The notes under the pieces: model-generated
What the model saw: the letters and a program-made list of their open reading frames with translations, nothing else
What the model was told of the DNA's origin: nothing
Databases searched by the model: none
Shown here: positions 4,578 through 7,153 of the stretch, one piece after another
Layout: each line of letters starts with the position of its first letter
Numbering within the stretch: position 1 is the stretch's first letter
NCBI GenBank assembly: GCA_012515885.1
Contig: JAAYXN010000222.1
Location: 1-7,153 of the forward strand
DNA: 7,153 nucleotides
Direction: 5' to 3'
From: Rhodococcus sp. (in: high G+C Gram-positive bacteria)
Lineage (GTDB): Bacteria > Actinomycetota > Actinomycetes > Mycobacteriales > Mycobacteriaceae
Translations under genes and position numbers: made by a program

Positions 4578-7153
4578 ATGGCTGATTCGTTCGTTCACCT
4601 GCACAATCACACCGAGTACTCGATGCTTGATGGTGCGGCGAAGATCAGCCCGCTCTTTGCTGAGGCGCAGCGGTTGGGGATGTCCGCGGTGGGCATGACC
4701 GACCACGGCAACATGTACGGCGCGGCCGAGTTTTACCGCAGCGCGGTCAAGCAGGGCATCAAGCCGATCATCGGGATTGAGGCCTACATTGCGCCCGAGT
4801 CGCGGTTCTCCAGCAAGCGTGTCAAATGGGGTGACCCCAGCCAAAAGTCAGACGATGTGTCCGGTAGCGGTGCCTACACGCACATGACGATGGTCGCGGA
4901 AAACGCGACGGGTGTGCGCAACCTCTTCAAGCTGTCCTCTCTGGCCTCGATCGAGGGCCAGTTGGGTAAGTGGGCACGCATGGATGAGGAACTCATCGCC
5001 CACCACCACGAGGGCATCATTGCTACTACCGGCTGCCCGTCCGGTGAGATTCAGACGCGCCTGCGGTTGGGGCATGAGCGCGAGGCTCTGGAAGCTGCTG
5101 CGAAGTGGCAAGAGATCTGGGGCAAAGACAACTTCTTCCTGGAGTTGATGGATCACGGTCTGTCAATTGAGCGCCGGGTGCGCGAGGGCCTACTCAAGAT
5201 CGGCAAGGAACTCGGCATTCCGCCACTTGCCACCAATGACTGCCACTACGTCACCAAGGAAGCGGCTGAAAATCACGAGGCGCTGCTGTGCATCCAGACT
5301 GGCAAAACGCTGTCTGACCCCACTCGTTTCAAGTTCGACGGCGACGGCTACTACCTCAAGTCTGCGGCCGAGATGCGTGAGCTGTGGGATAACGAGGTTC
5401 CGGGTGCGTGCGACAACACGCTTCTGATCGCCGAACGCGTCCAGTCGTACGAGGAGGTGTGGACGCACCGCGACCGCATGCCGATCTTCCCCGTACCGGA
5501 AGGCGAGACTCAGGCCACCTGGCTGCATAAGGAAGTCATGCGGGGCCTGGAGGGGCGTTTCCCGGATGGCGTTCCGCGCGAGTACATCGAGCGCGCCGAA
5601 TACGAGATCAGCGTCGTCAACCAGATGGGCTTTCCCGCCTACTTCCTGGTGGTCGGCGACCTCATCAACCACGCCAAAGAGGTCGGTATCCGAGTGGGCC
5701 CAGGCCGCGGTAGCGCCGCCGGATCGCTCGTGGCCTATGCGATGGGTATCACCAATATTGATCCCATCCCGCACGGTTTGCTGTTCGAGCGGTTCCTCAA
5801 CCCGGAACGCGTGTCGATGCCCGATATCGATATCGACTTCGATGATCGCCGTCGCGGCGAGATGGTGCGCTACGCGACGGAAAAGTGGGGCAGCGAGAAG
5901 GTCGCCCAGGTTATTACCTTCGGCACCATTAAAACCAAGGCTGCCATTAAAGACTCCGCGCGAGTGCAGTTCGGGCAGCCCGGCTTTGCGATCGCGGACC
6001 AAATCACGAAGGCCCTCCCGCCGCCGATCATGGCAAAGGACATCTCGGTTTCGGGTATCACCGACCCGAACCACGAGCGCTACAAGGAAGCCGCCGAGGT
6101 CCGTTCGCTCATCGAATCGAACCCGGACGTCGCCAAGATTTATCAGACAGCTAAGGGTCTCGAGGGGCTGATCCGCAACGCTGGCGTGCACGCGTGCGCG
6201 GTCATCATGTCCTCCGAACCGCTGATGGACGCGATCCCGGTGTGGAAACGCGCCCAGGACGGCGCGATCATCACCGGCTGGGACTACCCTTCGTGTGAAG
6301 ACATCGGTCTGCTCAAGATGGACTTCCTTGGTCTGCGCAACCTCACAGTCATTGGTGACGCGATCGAGAACATCAAGTCCAATCGCGGTATCGACCTCGA
6401 CCTCGATTCACTACCGATTGATGACCCCGCAACGTACGAATTGCTCGCGCGCGGTGACACTCTCGGCGTCTTCCAGCTCGACGGCAGCGCGATGCGTGAT
6501 CTTCTTCGCCGCATGCAGCCCACCGGGTTCGAGGACATCGTCGCCGTGCTGGCGCTCTACCGTCCGGGCCCGATGGGCATGAACGCGCACAACGACTATG
6601 CGGATCGCAAAAATGGGCGTCAAGAAGTTAAACCCATTCACACTGAGCTGGAAGAACCTCTGAAAGAGATCCTGGCCGACACCTACGGCCTGATCGTCTA
6701 TCAGGAGCAGATCATGCAGATCGCACAGAAAGTCGCTGGCTACTCGCTCGGTCAAGCAGACTTGTTGCGTCGCGCAATGGGTAAGAAGAAGAAAGAGATC
6801 CTCGACGAAGCGTATGACGGCTTCGCCGAAGGCATGAAGAACAATGGCTTCTCGCAGGCGGCCATTAAGGCCCTGTGGGACACCGTTCTTCCGTTCGCTG
6901 GCTACGCGTTCAACAAGTCGCACGCCGCTGGCTATGGCTTGGTGTCCTTCTGGACCGCGTACCTCAAAGCCAACTACCCGGCCGAGTACATGGCGGGTCT
7001 GCTCACCTCCGTCGGCGACGACAAAGATAAGGCTGCGATCTATCTCTCGGACTGCCGCAAAATGGGCATCACCGTGATGCCGCCGGACGTCAACGAATCC
7101 GAAGTCAACTTCGCCTCCGTCGGCGAAGACATCCGATTCGGCATGGGCGCCGT
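4578..7153 (+). CDS. dnaE: DNA polymerase III alpha subunit, DnaE1 type (cut by right edge)
   Basis: Catalytic subunit of the replicative DNA polymerase. The frame is open from ATG at 4578 to the right edge: 858 residues of an expected 1,180 or so, by comparison with mycobacterial DnaE1. The N-terminal PHP domain keeps all nine metal-ligand positions known from M. tuberculosis DnaE1: His9, His11, Asp18, His43, Glu68, His102, Cys153, Asp221 and His223, so it probably has its own 3'-5' proofreading activity. The palm has GPGRGSAAGS (374-383), the PDIDIDF acidic motif (415-421) and the third catalytic Asp582 in KMDFLGL. Further on come GVFQLDGSAMRDLL, LYRPGPMGMN and AFNKSHAAGYG (777-787). The clamp-binding, OB-fold and tau-binding regions lie beyond the edge. 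The start, MADSFVHLHNHTEYS, is slightly shorter than in M. tuberculosis. No frameshift is seen. Its own ribosome binding site and a 36-base gap suggest at least partly separate expression from rarD. Confidence 0.97.
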   Translation, partial: MADSFVHLHNHTEYSMLDGAAKISPLFAEAQRLGMSAVGMTDHGNMYGAAEFYRSAVKQGIKPIIGIEAYIAPESRFSSKRVKWGDPSQKSDDVSGSGAYTHMTMVAENATGVRNLFKLSSLASIEGQLGKWARMDEELIAHHHEGIIATTGCPSGEIQTRLRLGHEREALEAAAKWQEIWGKDNFFLELMDHGLSIERRVREGLLKIGKELGIPPLATNDCHYVTKEAAENHEALLCIQTGKTLSDPTRFKFDGDGYYLKSAAEMRELWDNEVPGACDNTLLIAERVQSYEEVWTHRDRMPIFPVPEGETQATWLHKEVMRGLEGRFPDGVPREYIERAEYEISVVNQMGFPAYFLVVGDLINHAKEVGIRVGPGRGSAAGSLVAYAMGITNIDPIPHGLLFERFLNPERVSMPDIDIDFDDRRRGEMVRYATEKWGSEKVAQVITFGTIKTKAAIKDSARVQFGQPGFAIADQITKALPPPIMAKDISVSGITDPNHERYKEAAEVRSLIESNPDVAKIYQTAKGLEGLIRNAGVHACAVIMSSEPLMDAIPVWKRAQDGAIITGWDYPSCEDIGLLKMDFLGLRNLTVIGDAIENIKSNRGIDLDLDSLPIDDPATYELLARGDTLGVFQLDGSAMRDLLRRMQPTGFEDIVAVLALYRPGPMGMNAHNDYADRKNGRQEVKPIHTELEEPLKEILADTYGLIVYQEQIMQIAQKVAGYSLGQADLLRRAMGKKKKEILDEAYDGFAEGMKNNGFSQAAIKALWDTVLPFAGYAFNKSHAAGYGLVSFWTAYLKANYPAEYMAGLLTSVGDDKDKAAIYLSDCRKMGITVMPPDVNESEVNFASVGEDIRFGMGA

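Noticed and set aside
4032..4844. 270-codon minus-strand open frame across the end of rarD and the start of dnaE
   Set aside because: It spans two clear genes on the other strand, its translation is Gln/Arg/His-rich without recognisable motifs, and no binding site was evident.
5566..6171. 201-codon plus-strand open frame in another frame of dnaE
   Set aside because: The translation is Ser/Arg/Thr-rich low complexity, while the dnaE frame across the same bases is intact and conserved.
5190..6191. 333-codon minus-strand open frame inside dnaE
   Set aside because: It lies wholly antisense to the most conserved part of the polymerase palm. Long antisense frames are expected from the codon bias of such genes, and no family motif is visible in it.
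1..7153. A new defence, mobile or biosynthetic system
   Set aside because: All coding capacity is accounted for by housekeeping or conserved neighbouring genes. No transposase, integrase, toxin-antitoxin pair, CRISPR repeats, tRNA or inverted repeat boundaries were seen.

Overview
The window looks like ordinary chromosomal housekeeping DNA from a moderately high-GC actinobacterium, most likely of the order Mycobacteriales. The DNA polymerase III alpha subunit, the signal peptidase II and the pseudouridine synthase all read, from memory, as close relatives of Mycobacterium tuberculosis DnaE1, LspA (Rv1539) and Rv1540. Frequent GTG starts, overlapping stop/start codons and dense packing fit this placement. 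The genus cannot be fixed from the sequence.

Layout. Positions 1-1206 on the minus strand hold two consecutive lipoprotein genes. The first (226-1206) is complete. The second overlaps its stop codon and runs off the left edge. An 88-base divergent spacer (1207-1294) separates them from a plus-strand run: lspA (1295-1969), an RluA/RluD-family pseudouridine synthase (1966-2892), an unrecognised single-span membrane-anchored protein (2893-3555) and a RarD-type EamA transporter (3552-4541). The junctions in this run are a 4-base overlap, direct abutment and a 4-base overlap, and every start is GTG, so the four genes look like one translationally coupled operon. After a 36-base gap, dnaE (dnaE1 type) starts at 4578 with an ATG and its own ribosome binding site. 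It stays open to the right edge, with 858 residues visible.

How the genes relate. LspA cleaves lipoprotein signal peptides, and the two divergent neighbours both carry lipoboxes (LAGC and VAGC), so the protease sits beside two predicted substrates. The pseudouridine synthase modifies RNA, RarD-like proteins are membrane permeases, and DnaE is the replicative polymerase. These share a neighbourhood rather than a pathway.

I see no RNA genes, insertion sequences, CRISPR arrays, phage genes or defence systems, and no convincing sign of a new biological system. The points most worth a second look are the truncated second lipoprotein, a five-copy pentapeptide repeat at the LspA C-terminus whose DNA also carries the next gene's ribosome binding site, the unrecognised CxC membrane-anchored protein, and two candidate promoters.
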